Of a stretch of 8,006 bases of DNA, positions 1-6,522 are shown piece after piece. The DNA lies in contig JAUXFK010000131.1 of the NCBI GenBank assembly GCA_030623035.1, positions 1-8,006 of the forward strand. The letters are read 5' to 3'. The DNA comes from Deltaproteobacteria bacterium (GTDB lineage Bacteria > Desulfobacterota > UBA8473). The notes beneath the pieces are model-generated. The model searched no databases. It was not told the DNA's origin and saw only the letters and a program-made list of their open reading frames with translations. Position 1 is the stretch's first letter, and each line of letters opens with the position of its first letter. Position numbers and translations under genes: made by a program.

Positions 1-1232
1 CCGGATTCGATACCAGCACGAAATCTACGAAGACGCTTGTATACCCATTGACTACGACACATGTCTTCAACTTCGAGACCACGTCTCTTGGCAAAACAAA
101 CATCTTTTATGCCTTTACTCTTAGCATATTTCAGATTGTTGACTGAAGCAAATCCTCCATCCAGCGCAACTTTGAGAGGGTAACGACCATAAATGTCCTT
201 TTGTCGATCCAACATCTTATCAGTCAAAGAAGAGTCAGCAGGGTTGCCTTCTTCAATCACACAGTCAAGAATGAGGTTGGATGACCCACCAGTCAAACAT
301 ACTTTATGACCGTAATATGTCTCTCGATTATCCTTAACAATAATGTCGGTATGAGGCTCAAAGAGAGAAACAATCTTTTCGTAAGCAGGAACGGATTCAC
401 CATGAATGACCCTGCGTTCAGTCTGTTCTATAACTCGCTTTGCCAATTCTATGTATCTCTTCAATTCATCAGCAATATTATGTGCGGAGTGCATCAGAAG
501 GGAGTTTTCTGAAAGGCATCCTTCAAGTTGAGACACCGTTTTTTCTGAGTAACCGACTGTCTTACGGGTTACCTTGAGGAGATCCAAGTATTTTTTTTCA
601 CGGGCCTTTTTGCTTTTAGCGTTCATAACACCTAACATCCTCCGCTTGGCCCTCTTTGTATGATCATTCACCTGAATATCTATGTCAGGAAACAGGTCCC
701 TGGCCTTTATGAGTATTCGGGTGAGGACTCGAACAGAGTCCCAAAGAAGACTTGAATCTGTGGGATCATGGATATTGGAAGAAACAACAGTACAGTCCGT
801 ACGAATCTCTCGTCCCTTTTCAATACCCTTATCCTTTGCTTCTCCAGTAAGAACGCGATTGATAGACTCCCATGTTTCAGGCGAAAGCGCTTTGATATTA
901 TTACACAGCGCCGACTTGCCAACCCCTTTATCATTAATACCGATGCGACAGAACCTTCTATAGGTTGTGGAATCAATAATATGAAAGGAAAGCCCTTGAT
1001 AGCTGTATCCTTCCGCTTGTTTTATGACAGCAGCACGGACAACCTGTTCTGCAGTCATTCCCTGGGCTCCGGTATCAGTATTATTCACATTGAGAGTAAG
1101 ATCATCGAAGGCCATTTCATTTATGATAGGATTTCTATCCAGAATTCTACTGACAGCATCCAATTCCTCAGCACGCATATGATCAACAGCAGGCATTATA
1201 AAAGACATCTGTTTTCGACTTTTTTTACGCAT
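1..1232 (-). CDS. ISNCY-like DDE transposase, C-terminus cut by window edge
   Basis: Catalyses cut and strand transfer of its own insertion sequence. On the minus strand the frame from ATG 1230-1232 stays open for 410 codons to base 1, so the gene is intact as far as visible and lacks only its last part. The DDE triad can be read: D146 in RTDCTVV, D358 in VALDGGFAS and E409 in RAGIES, just before the edge. The segment after D146 (SSNIHDPTDSSLLWDSVRVL) is typical of ISNCY-group transposases of about 400-500 residues. Residues 195-225 are very basic (RAKRRML, KSKKAREKK) and may contact DNA. The start is fixed by an in-frame TAA directly upstream and an AAAGGGG ribosome binding site about 10 bases away. 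Family assignment is from motif memory; transposase identity is firm, subgroup is not. Confidence 0.88.
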   Translation of the reverse strand, partial: MRKKSRKQMSFIMPAVDHMRAEELDAVSRILDRNPIINEMAFDDLTLNVNNTDTGAQGMTAEQVVRAAVIKQAEGYSYQGLSFHIIDSTTYRRFCRIGINDKGVGKSALCNNIKALSPETWESINRVLTGEAKDKGIEKGREIRTDCTVVSSNIHDPTDSSLLWDSVRVLTRILIKARDLFPDIDIQVNDHTKRAKRRMLGVMNAKSKKAREKKYLDLLKVTRKTVGYSEKTVSQLEGCLSENSLLMHSAHNIADELKRYIELAKRVIEQTERRVIHGESVPAYEKIVSLFEPHTDIIVKDNRETYYGHKVCLTGGSSNLILDCVIEEGNPADSSLTDKMLDRQKDIYGRYPLKVALDGGFASVNNLKYAKSKGIKDVCFAKRRGLEVEDMCRSQWVYKRLRRFRAGIES

Positions 1233-1331
1233 TTATTGGTGACCCCTTTCTTCGTTTTGGTTGTCATATCAATAAGTTACCTTTACAAGACTACCATATT
1301 ACAAAGAAATGTTCTACCCTAAAATGCGCTT

Positions 1332-1359
1332 TTGCTCTTTTATTTCAAATATTTAGCAT
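1332..1359 (+). promoter_or_regulatory. Possible outward promoter at the IS end
   Basis: TTGCTC (1332-1337) and TAGCAT (1354-1359) are separated by 16 bases and would start transcription near 1366, just before the YkgJ-type gene. The boxes match the sigma-70 consensus at 3 of 6 and 4 of 6 positions. This is the best candidate for transcription of that gene after the IS inserted, but it is weak. Confidence 0.22.
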
Positions 1360-1387
1360 TTATGGATGGACACTAGGTAGAAAAGAC

Positions 1388-2134
1388 ATGACCCTGTCTG
1401 AGGGTGCCATTTATTCCTTGATCGATATTGCAGGTAATAACTTCTGGTTTGAAAAGCTCCAAAACATATACAGTGAAATACCACATACTACCTGTAAATG
1501 TTGCGGTAAATGCTGTAAGTATGCCCCAAGGGTATACCTCATTGAGTATCTACAGATATATAAGGGGATAAAAGAGAGGTTCCCGGACAGGTTTTATCAG
1601 GTGATTCGAAAGGTATTGGAATTTGGGTTTTTGTCATTGGTGGATACATCTCTAAGCTGTCCGTTTTTGGAAGAGGGCAAGTGTATCATTTATGATTGTA
1701 GATCGTTTAACTGCAGGGTTTGGGGACACGCTAAAGAAGAGTATTACTATATCTCTATTGATCGTGCAAGAAAAGAGCTGGAGGAAGGGAGGAATCTTTG
1801 GATTGAAAATTTTGGTATCCAGATTCCTGATGCTATCGTCTATGGCCATAGACCCTTTTGTAAAGATGTGATGCCGCTCAAGGGGTCGATGCTGAAAACA
1901 GATAAAAGAGAGTCATTGGAGCGGAGGCTGGAAAGTATAAACAGTCAATTGATAAAAGGGGCTTTGGGGACTTATGAAGAAGGGGTTTTGGAACTTCCGG
2001 TCTTTGTATGTCTTAGCTTTATTGGGCCAATGATGTTTTACAACAGCCGTCCTTATATTATGGAAGAATATCAAAACAATAAAAAGAGTGATTTTATGGA
2101 TAAGTTGATTTATGATTCATTGCCATCTCATTAA
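1388..2134 (+). CDS. YkgJ-family cysteine-cluster protein
   Basis: A 248-residue, probably cytoplasmic protein of the YkgJ / CxxCxxCC family, proposed to bind zinc or an iron-sulfur centre; the biochemical role of most members is unknown. Visible are an N-terminal cluster CKCCGKCC (C36, C38, C39, C42, C43) and a second set C91, C99, C104 and C109 in CPFLEEGKCIIYDCRSFNCR, the family pattern of CPFL..C.IY...R...CR. C158 and C208 are extra. No signal peptide or membrane segment is seen. The chosen ATG is the first in frame and has AGGTAG (1375-1380) seven bases upstream. The frame is open further upstream into the IS region, so a longer original N-terminus removed by the insertion cannot be excluded, although the conserved cluster sits at a normal distance from this start. 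It is transcribed alone and ends at the terminator at 2215-2247. Confidence 0.85.
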   Translation: MTLSEGAIYSLIDIAGNNFWFEKLQNIYSEIPHTTCKCCGKCCKYAPRVYLIEYLQIYKGIKERFPDRFYQVIRKVLEFGFLSLVDTSLSCPFLEEGKCIIYDCRSFNCRVWGHAKEEYYYISIDRARKELEEGRNLWIENFGIQIPDAIVYGHRPFCKDVMPLKGSMLKTDKRESLERRLESINSQLIKGALGTYEEGVLELPVFVCLSFIGPMMFYNSRPYIMEEYQNNKKSDFMDKLIYDSLPSH

Positions 2135-2145
2135 GAGAGTATTTG

Positions 2146-2151
2146 TATAAT
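2146..2151 (+). promoter_or_regulatory. Candidate -10 box TATAAT after the YkgJ-type gene
   Basis: A perfect TATAAT begins 12 bases after the stop codon. Transcription would start near 2158, at a run of G. No good -35 box is seen 16-18 bases upstream (CCATCT-like), so the promoter is uncertain. Its interest lies in the strong terminator less than 100 bases downstream. Confidence 0.3.
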
Positions 2152-2157
2152 TCAATA

Positions 2158-2247
2158 GGGGGGATTCAGCAAAGCCTCATTTCTGATCCTGTCTTACAGG
2201 GGTAGAAAATATCGGCGGACTAAAAAAAGTCCGCTTTTTTTATTTTT
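2158..2247 (+). ncRNA. Possible small structured RNA of about 90 nt
   Basis: Between the TATAAT box at 2146 and the terminator, three hairpins can be drawn. The first pairs GATTCAG (2163-2169) with CTGATC (2183-2188), with one bulged base. The second pairs CCTGT (2188-2192) with ACAGG (2196-2200); it shares base C2188 with the first, so only one of the two can use it. The third is the terminator stem. No known riboswitch or small RNA family is recognised. It may equally be just the 3' untranslated end of the upstream gene. Confidence 0.27.
2215..2247 (+). terminator. Rho-independent terminator
   Basis: A perfect 7-bp stem GCGGACT (2215-2221) / AGTCCGC (2228-2234) encloses a six-A loop and is followed by a run of T broken by a single A (2235-2247). 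It is about 80 bases after the YkgJ-type stop codon and would end that transcript or the small RNA proposed above. Confidence 0.88.
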
Positions 2248-2292
2248 GCATAAAAAAGTTGGGGGAGAACCTGGAATGGTAGAAACTACTAT

Positions 2293-2307
2293 ATGTTGTG
2301 GTATAAA
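2293..2307 (+). promoter_or_regulatory. Extended -10 promoter-like sequence
   Basis: TGG followed by TATAAA (2299-2307) fits an extended -10 element. No -35 box is evident. The surrounding 15 bases match the sequence at 6374-6388, upstream of the glycosyltransferase gene, at 14 of 15 positions. What it would transcribe is unclear: no recognised gene lies directly downstream, although smc is 470 bases away. Confidence 0.3.
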
Positions 2308-2314
2308 GAATAAT

Positions 2315-2338
2315 AAATACATTTTGTTGTATTTTTTT
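2315..2338 (+). terminator. Weak AT-rich hairpin with T tract
   Basis: AAATACA (2315-2321) pairs with TGTATTT (2328-2334) around a TTTTGT loop and is followed by more T. The stem holds a single G-C pair, so any terminator activity would be poor. It may be chance in an AT-rich region. Confidence 0.22.
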
Positions 2339-2451
2339 CTTTACAAGGGATACAATCAATGGTAAATTTACAAAAAATTATTGTTTTTCAGTAACTATTC
2401 AGCCACGGATTCACCCTGGTACGATCATCCTGACCTACGGGGCAGGCACAG

Positions 2452-2704
2452 ATGAACGCAGACAGGTTTAAATACAAAGAAATCACGTAACAGTTTAGCT
2501 TTTTGAAAAGCTTGCTGATAATTTTCTATTTCATAGCGCTAAAATGATACGAAATCACGGATATTATTCAATTACTTGAAGGCAACAAATATTGAAGTCG
2601 GCTTATTATTGAATTTCGGCAGGAAACCGGAGTTCAAAAGGTTTGTATATGATAATAAAAGAAAAAATATCAGTGATGATCAGCGTAGATCGGCGGCTGA
2701 GTAG
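2452..2704 (+). pseudogene. GxxExxY-family protein, decayed remnant
   Basis: Both ends of a GxxExxY gene can be read but not its middle. The N-terminus MNADRFKYKEIT starts at ATG 2452 and meets TAA at 2488. The C-terminus lies in another frame (about 2558-2704), with LFNYLKATNIEVGLLLNFG, then RKPEFKRFVYDNKRK, ending at TAG 2702-2704; the motif (A)xLLNYLKATGxxVGLLxNFG is characteristic of the family. Intact members have about 125 residues, so most of the central part, including the GxxExxY motif, is deleted and a frameshift is present. A 64-bp palindromic element also interrupts the gene. The function of intact members is not established. The remnant ends 70 bases before smc and could contribute promoter sequence to it. 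Confidence 0.82.
2487..2550. mobile_element. 64-bp palindromic MITE-like insertion
   Basis: The element begins GTAACAGTTTAGC (2487-2499) and ends GCTAAAATGATAC (2538-2550); these are inverted copies at 11 of 13 positions, and the match extends to 17 of 22. It is flanked by perfect 8-bp direct repeats GAAATCAC at 2479-2486 and 2551-2558. Removing the element and one repeat restores AAAGAAATCACGGATATT and extends the GxxExxY reading frame as KYKEITDII, as expected for the family. It encodes nothing and must have been moved by an enzyme acting in trans. Its ends do not match the visible IS end at the left of the window, so that IS is not an obvious source. Confidence 0.65.
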
Positions 2705-2760
2705 TTACACGTTTTTCAGGGAGAAATAAGGGGGCAGAGGGTAGCGTGTTGCTTTAATAA

Positions 2761-2765
2761 AGAGG
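2761..2765 (+). promoter_or_regulatory. smc ribosome binding site
   Basis: AGAGG lies nine bases before the ATG at 2775, which supports that start. No convincing promoter is visible close by; TATGAT at 2648-2653, inside the GxxExxY remnant, is the best -10 candidate but lacks a -35 box. Confidence 0.7.
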
Positions 2766-2774
2766 TTTTGGGGC

Positions 2775-5700
2775 ATGAAGATAAAAGAAGTAGAAGTCTT
2801 GGGGTTTAAGTCCTTTGTTGAAAAGACTGTCCTTTCTATCCAGCCTAGAATTACAGCCATAGTTGGGCCAAATGGTTGTGGAAAAAGCAATGTTGTCGAT
2901 GCCATCAGGTGGGCTATGGGCGAACACAGCGCTAAACAGCTTAGAGGAGCCCTGATGGAGGACGTTATCTTTAATGGAAGTGAAAGGAGAAAACCTATTG
3001 GGGTTGCAGAAGTCTCTTTGATCTTCTCCAATGAAGACGGTATTGCTCCGCCCACATACAGGGAGTTCAGTGAGATTCAAATAACAAGACGTCTGTTTCG
3101 ATCCGGTGATAGTGAATACTATATCAATAAGGCCCCATGCCGTTTAAAAGACATTACAGAGCTTTTTATGGATACAGGGGTCGGATCTAAAACCTATTCG
3201 ATTATAGAGCAGGGAAAGGTCGAGAATATCTTGAATTCTAAGCCTCAAGACAGAAGATTTTTAATTGAAGAGGCGGCAGGTATAACCAAATATAAAAGCA
3301 GAAAGAAAGAAGCGTTGAGTAAGATCGACTCTACAAAACGAAACATGGTACGGCTTTCCGATATTATTGGGGAGATCAAAAGACAGATGAACTCCCTCAG
3401 TAGACAGGCCAAAAAGGCGAAGAGATATAACGCGATCAGAGAAGAGATAAGAGATATAGAACTGAAACTGGCTTCAAAGGAATACGAATGTCTTTTAAAT
3501 AAGAAGGAAGAAAAGGAAAATTCATTAAATGCCCTGAGGGTTGAAGAAACAGGATTTTTTGCAAAGATCCAGAGCAATGAAAACCGGCTTGAGAAGATGA
3601 GGGTCCTGCTTTTGGATAAGGAAAATGATCTGAAAAATATCCAGGAAAGGTTTTTTAGTGTAAATAACTCAATCCAGAGGAATGAAGACAGGATAGAGTA
3701 CGGCAGAAAAGATTTAGAAAGCCTTGAAAAACAGCATGTCCGTTTGAAAGAAGATATCACAAAACTCCACTCTCAACTCGAAGATACCAAGGAAGAGATC
3801 CGGACATTGGAGGAGAGACAGATCGATTTCCATAGTACCTTGACTGCTTTAGAATCGAACCTGGCAGAAGTAGAGTCGCGCTTTAATAGGGAACAGGAGT
3901 TTTACGAAACCACTTTAGAAAGGGTTGAAACAGTGAAGGCCGATCTCATTGATATACTTACAGAGTCAACCCATCTGAAAAATTCTATAACTCACATAAG
4001 AGATCAAAATATGGATTTCTCAAGAAGGAAGGAGAAGAACAGAAAAGAAATAAGCAGAACAAAAGAAGCAATCCATAGGCTGAAACAAAGAGAGAATACA
4101 TTAGAAAAGGAATTTGCTGAGCTTAAAGTCTTAAAGCAGGTATTAAAAGATGAGAAGGAAAAGAAGCTGGATAATGTGAACAGGTTGAAGATTGCTATGG
4201 AGGGCAAAGGGAAAGCACTGGAAAATCTAAAAGATGAGCTGAGAGAGAATACTGCCCGCTTAAATTCTTTGAAAGAGCTTCAGAAAAACCTTGAGGGTTA
4301 CCAGGAAGGGGTTCGTTCAATACTGTTGAAACACGGCTCTGAAGATCAAAAAAGTGGCGGAATCTTTGGAGTGGTAGCCGATATAATTGAGACTGAACCG
4401 AAATACGATACAGCTCTTGAGGCCATTCTTGGAGAAAGGCTCCAGTATATTATCGTCAAAAGTCAATGTGAAGGCATGCAGGCCATTGAGTATTTGAAGA
4501 CCCAGTCTGCCGGTAGAAGCAGTTTTATACCCATGATGCCAAAAAAAGAAAAACAAAGCCCCTATGATGCCTCTTTTGCAAACAACGAGTTTGTCCAGTT
4601 GATGGACGTAGTTAAAATAAAAGAGGGTTTTAGTAATATTGCCGGATACCTGTTGGCCAATGTGCATATAGTGGAAGACCTGACAAAGGCCGTGGAATTC
4701 TGGAATAAGAATGGCTATATCGGTGATTTGGTTACCCTTGATGGAGACATAGTAGATTCCCACGGGGTGCTGACCGGTGGCAGCAAGGATTCCGTTACAG
4801 GAGGAATATTACAAAAGAAAAGAGAGATCAAACACTTAGATCAGAAAACAGAAAAGATAACAAAAGAGTACAATAATATTGAACAGGGGCATACACAGAT
4901 CATAGAGGATATATCATCACTTCAAAGTGAAATTGAGAAACTGAACCAGGAACTGCATAATACAGAGGTTAAGACGATTACCTTTGAAAACGAGCTGAGC
5001 CAGGTTCGAAAAGAGTTAAGCAGGCTGAAAGAAAAGGCAGAGATATTAAACTTTGACATAGATCAATTACGCGTTGAAAAGGAAAAATCGAAAGTAGATC
5101 TATCGGAAAAGACAGAGGAGCTAAAAAGGCTTTTGGAGATAAAAAACGAAAAAGAGGTACAGGTAGGCAAATTACAAAGAGAAGAGAACGAGGCAAAAAA
5201 AGAGATAAATGGGCTGAACGCGGAGATTACCGATTCGAAGGTCAGGATAAGCTCTTTAAAGGAGAAGCTTAAAGGCATATCTTTTAACCAAAACCGTTTG
5301 AGGGATATTAAAGAAGAATTAATTAGAGAAATGAAGAAGAAGGAAGGGGAAAGAGAAGAGAATGGATGCGAGCGCCTTAAGATCTCTGAGATGATAGATG
5401 ATTCTAAGGTCGCCCTGGAGGGATTGCTCGATCTTTATAAAGACCTTGAAGATGCTTTGAGTAGAAAAAGGATGGAGATGGAGACAGCGCTTGAGCAGAT
5501 AAAGAAAGAAGAGGATACGAATAAAGCCCTTTTAAAAGATCTGGAAGTGATAAATCGGAAGTTGTCTGAACTGAATCTCCATGTAACCGAGATAAGCCTC
5601 AATATATCTCACTTGAAAAACAGGATAGAAGAGAAATACCATCTTAGGTTAGATGATGCCCTTGATCTTTCAACCTGTGATCGTAATGAAGAGGAGATGA

Positions 5701-6332
5701 AAGAAAGACTCGCAAACATAAAGGAATCCATGGAACGTATGGGTGAAGTTAATCTTATGGCTATAAGTGAATATGAAGAACTGAGCCGGAGATACGAATT
5801 CTTGACCGCTCAAAAGGACGATTTAAGCCAGTCCCTGGAATCCCTCCAAAAGACTATAAACAGGATCAACCGGGTAACAAAAAAGAGGTTTAATGAGACA
5901 TTTCTGGCTATCAATGAAAAGTTCAAAGAGACTTTTTCCTGTCTCTTTAAAGGTGGAAAGGCCGAGCTTATATTAACCGATGAGGACGATCTGCTGGAGA
6001 CCGGTATAGAGATAATAGCCCAGCCTCCGGGAAAGAGGCTTCAGAGCGTTAACCTGCTCTCCGGAGGAGAGAAGGCACTGGCAACGATCGCTTTGATCTT
6101 TTCAATATTCGCTATAAAACCAAGTCCTTTTTGCCTCCTGGATGAGGTAGACGCTGCTTTGGATGATCCCAATGTAGGCAGGTTCAATGACTTGCTTATC
6201 GATATGTCTAAGAACTCCCAATTTATCCTTGTTACCCATAATAAGAGAACTATGGAGATAGCCAATGCCCTTATCGGTGTGACAATGGAAGAACCCGGAG
6301 TATCTAAACCCGTTTCAGTAAAGATGAACTAA
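2775..6332 (+). CDS. smc: Chromosome segregation protein SMC
   Basis: The SMC subunit of the SMC-ScpAB condensin, an ATPase that dimerises and extrudes DNA loops to organise and separate sister chromosomes on the nucleoid. The 1185 residues equal the usual bacterial length. The N-terminal head carries Walker A GPNGCGKSN (31-39) and the Q-loop Q146 in SIIEQGKVENIL, followed by the conserved FLIEEAAGITKYKSRKKEA. A Lys/Glu-rich coiled coil (about 170-515) leads to the hinge (about 525-675), with GVLTGGSKDSVTGG at its end, then the returning coiled coil (about 680-985). The C-terminal head has the ABC signature LLSGGEKALATIA (S1096-K1100), Walker B FCLLDEVDAALDDPN (D1123, E1124) and the switch histidine H1155 in LVTHNKRTMEIAN. 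No key residue is missing. scpA and scpB are not in this window. The start has a good ribosome binding site at 2761-2765. Confidence 0.98.
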   Translation: MKIKEVEVLGFKSFVEKTVLSIQPRITAIVGPNGCGKSNVVDAIRWAMGEHSAKQLRGALMEDVIFNGSERRKPIGVAEVSLIFSNEDGIAPPTYREFSEIQITRRLFRSGDSEYYINKAPCRLKDITELFMDTGVGSKTYSIIEQGKVENILNSKPQDRRFLIEEAAGITKYKSRKKEALSKIDSTKRNMVRLSDIIGEIKRQMNSLSRQAKKAKRYNAIREEIRDIELKLASKEYECLLNKKEEKENSLNALRVEETGFFAKIQSNENRLEKMRVLLLDKENDLKNIQERFFSVNNSIQRNEDRIEYGRKDLESLEKQHVRLKEDITKLHSQLEDTKEEIRTLEERQIDFHSTLTALESNLAEVESRFNREQEFYETTLERVETVKADLIDILTESTHLKNSITHIRDQNMDFSRRKEKNRKEISRTKEAIHRLKQRENTLEKEFAELKVLKQVLKDEKEKKLDNVNRLKIAMEGKGKALENLKDELRENTARLNSLKELQKNLEGYQEGVRSILLKHGSEDQKSGGIFGVVADIIETEPKYDTALEAILGERLQYIIVKSQCEGMQAIEYLKTQSAGRSSFIPMMPKKEKQSPYDASFANNEFVQLMDVVKIKEGFSNIAGYLLANVHIVEDLTKAVEFWNKNGYIGDLVTLDGDIVDSHGVLTGGSKDSVTGGILQKKREIKHLDQKTEKITKEYNNIEQGHTQIIEDISSLQSEIEKLNQELHNTEVKTITFENELSQVRKELSRLKEKAEILNFDIDQLRVEKEKSKVDLSEKTEELKRLLEIKNEKEVQVGKLQREENEAKKEINGLNAEITDSKVRISSLKEKLKGISFNQNRLRDIKEELIREMKKKEGEREENGCERLKISEMIDDSKVALEGLLDLYKDLEDALSRKRMEMETALEQIKKEEDTNKALLKDLEVINRKLSELNLHVTEISLNISHLKNRIEEKYHLRLDDALDLSTCDRNEEEMKERLANIKESMERMGEVNLMAISEYEELSRRYEFLTAQKDDLSQSLESLQKTINRINRVTKKRFNETFLAINEKFKETFSCLFKGGKAELILTDEDDLLETGIEIIAQPPGKRLQSVNLLSGGEKALATIALIFSIFAIKPSPFCLLDEVDAALDDPNVGRFNDLLIDMSKNSQFILVTHNKRTMEIANALIGVTMEEPGVSKPVSVKMN

Positions 6333-6359
6333 ATTAATTATTATGGTCTTGTCTTTTTC

Positions 6360-6388
6360 TTGGATATAATTTGATGCTGTGGTATAAA
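6360..6388 (+). promoter_or_regulatory. Promoter-like sequence before the glycosyltransferase gene
   Basis: TTGGAT (6360-6365), 17 bases, then TATAAA (6383-6388) preceded by TGG, an extended -10 arrangement; transcription would start near 6395. A perfect TATAAT also lies at 6365-6370, but its -35 region is poor. The gap after smc contains no terminator hairpin, so read-through from smc is also possible. Confidence 0.45.
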
Positions 6389-6401
6389 AGACTTTATTTC
6401 A

Positions 6402-6446
6402 TTTGAGTACCAGCAGCAGAGAAGCTGCATGTTGTGTTAACTCAAA
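6402..6446 (+). other. Stem-loop in the glycosyltransferase leader
   Basis: TTTGAGT (6402-6408) pairs perfectly with ACTCAAA (6440-6446). Nested inside, GCAGC (6413-6417) pairs with GCTGC (6424-6428) around an AGAGAA loop, leaving an asymmetric internal loop. The structure lies near the 5' end of the transcript expected from the promoter at 6360-6388, about 75 bases before the start codon, and has no T tract, so it is not a terminator. It might stabilise the mRNA or bind a regulator. No riboswitch family is recognised. Confidence 0.4.
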
Positions 6447-6511
6447 AATGTTCGTCAAAGACCATCCAGATCATTATTCAGCTAAAAAGTTACCAATTTT
6501 TTATTTATGTG

Positions 6512-6517
6512 AAGGAG
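6512..6517 (+). promoter_or_regulatory. Ribosome binding site deciding the glycosyltransferase start
   Basis: AAGGAG lies five bases before ATG 6523. The upstream TTG at 6403 has only AT-rich sequence before it, and the 40 extra residues it would add resemble no part of the family's GT-A domain. Confidence 0.75.
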
Positions 6518-6522
6518 TTAAA

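Larger units (their letters stand above)
1..1376 (-). mobile_element. Insertion sequence (ISNCY-like), one end only
   Basis: The element consists of the transposase gene plus a non-coding end of roughly 90-145 bases beyond its start codon. The other end lies outside the window, so the terminal inverted repeat cannot be confirmed. Two boundaries are plausible: near 1320, where the minus strand begins AGGGTAGAAC, or near 1375, where it begins CTAGTGTCCATCC. I prefer the second because of its IS-end-like appearance, but this is a weak judgement. If right, the element stops about 12 bases before the start codon of the next gene. Confidence 0.55.
2248..2451. other. Intergenic stretch with no convincing gene
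   Basis: These bases are AT-rich. They hold an extended -10 sequence (2299-2307), a weak AT-rich hairpin with a T tract (2315-2338) and a 29-codon open frame at 2276-2365 (MVETTICCGIKNNKY...) preceded by GGGGGAG; I do not call the frame a gene. From about 2400 the sequence AGCCACGGATTCAC resembles the leader often found before GxxExxY genes. Confidence 0.5.

Noticed and set aside
768..1322. 184-codon plus-strand open frame
   Set aside because: It is antisense to the transposase gene, whose minus-strand frame has the DDE residues and spans the region; the plus-strand protein shows no recognisable motif.
2359..2394. 11-codon frame MVNLQKIIVFQ after a GGGA sequence
   Set aside because: Too short, AT-rich, and no leader-peptide logic with a downstream operon.
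2705..3080. Two overlapping minus-strand frames at the smc start
   Set aside because: They oppose the highly conserved Walker A region of smc and have no recognisable domain.
3245..5278. Several minus-strand open frames of 65-170 codons inside smc
   Set aside because: They are low-complexity Ser/Phe/Leu-rich translations of the complement of Lys/Glu coiled-coil codons.
6403..6522. TTG-initiated 40-residue extension of the glycosyltransferase
   Set aside because: No ribosome binding site precedes the TTG, the added residues look non-coding, and a strong AAGGAG precedes ATG 6523.
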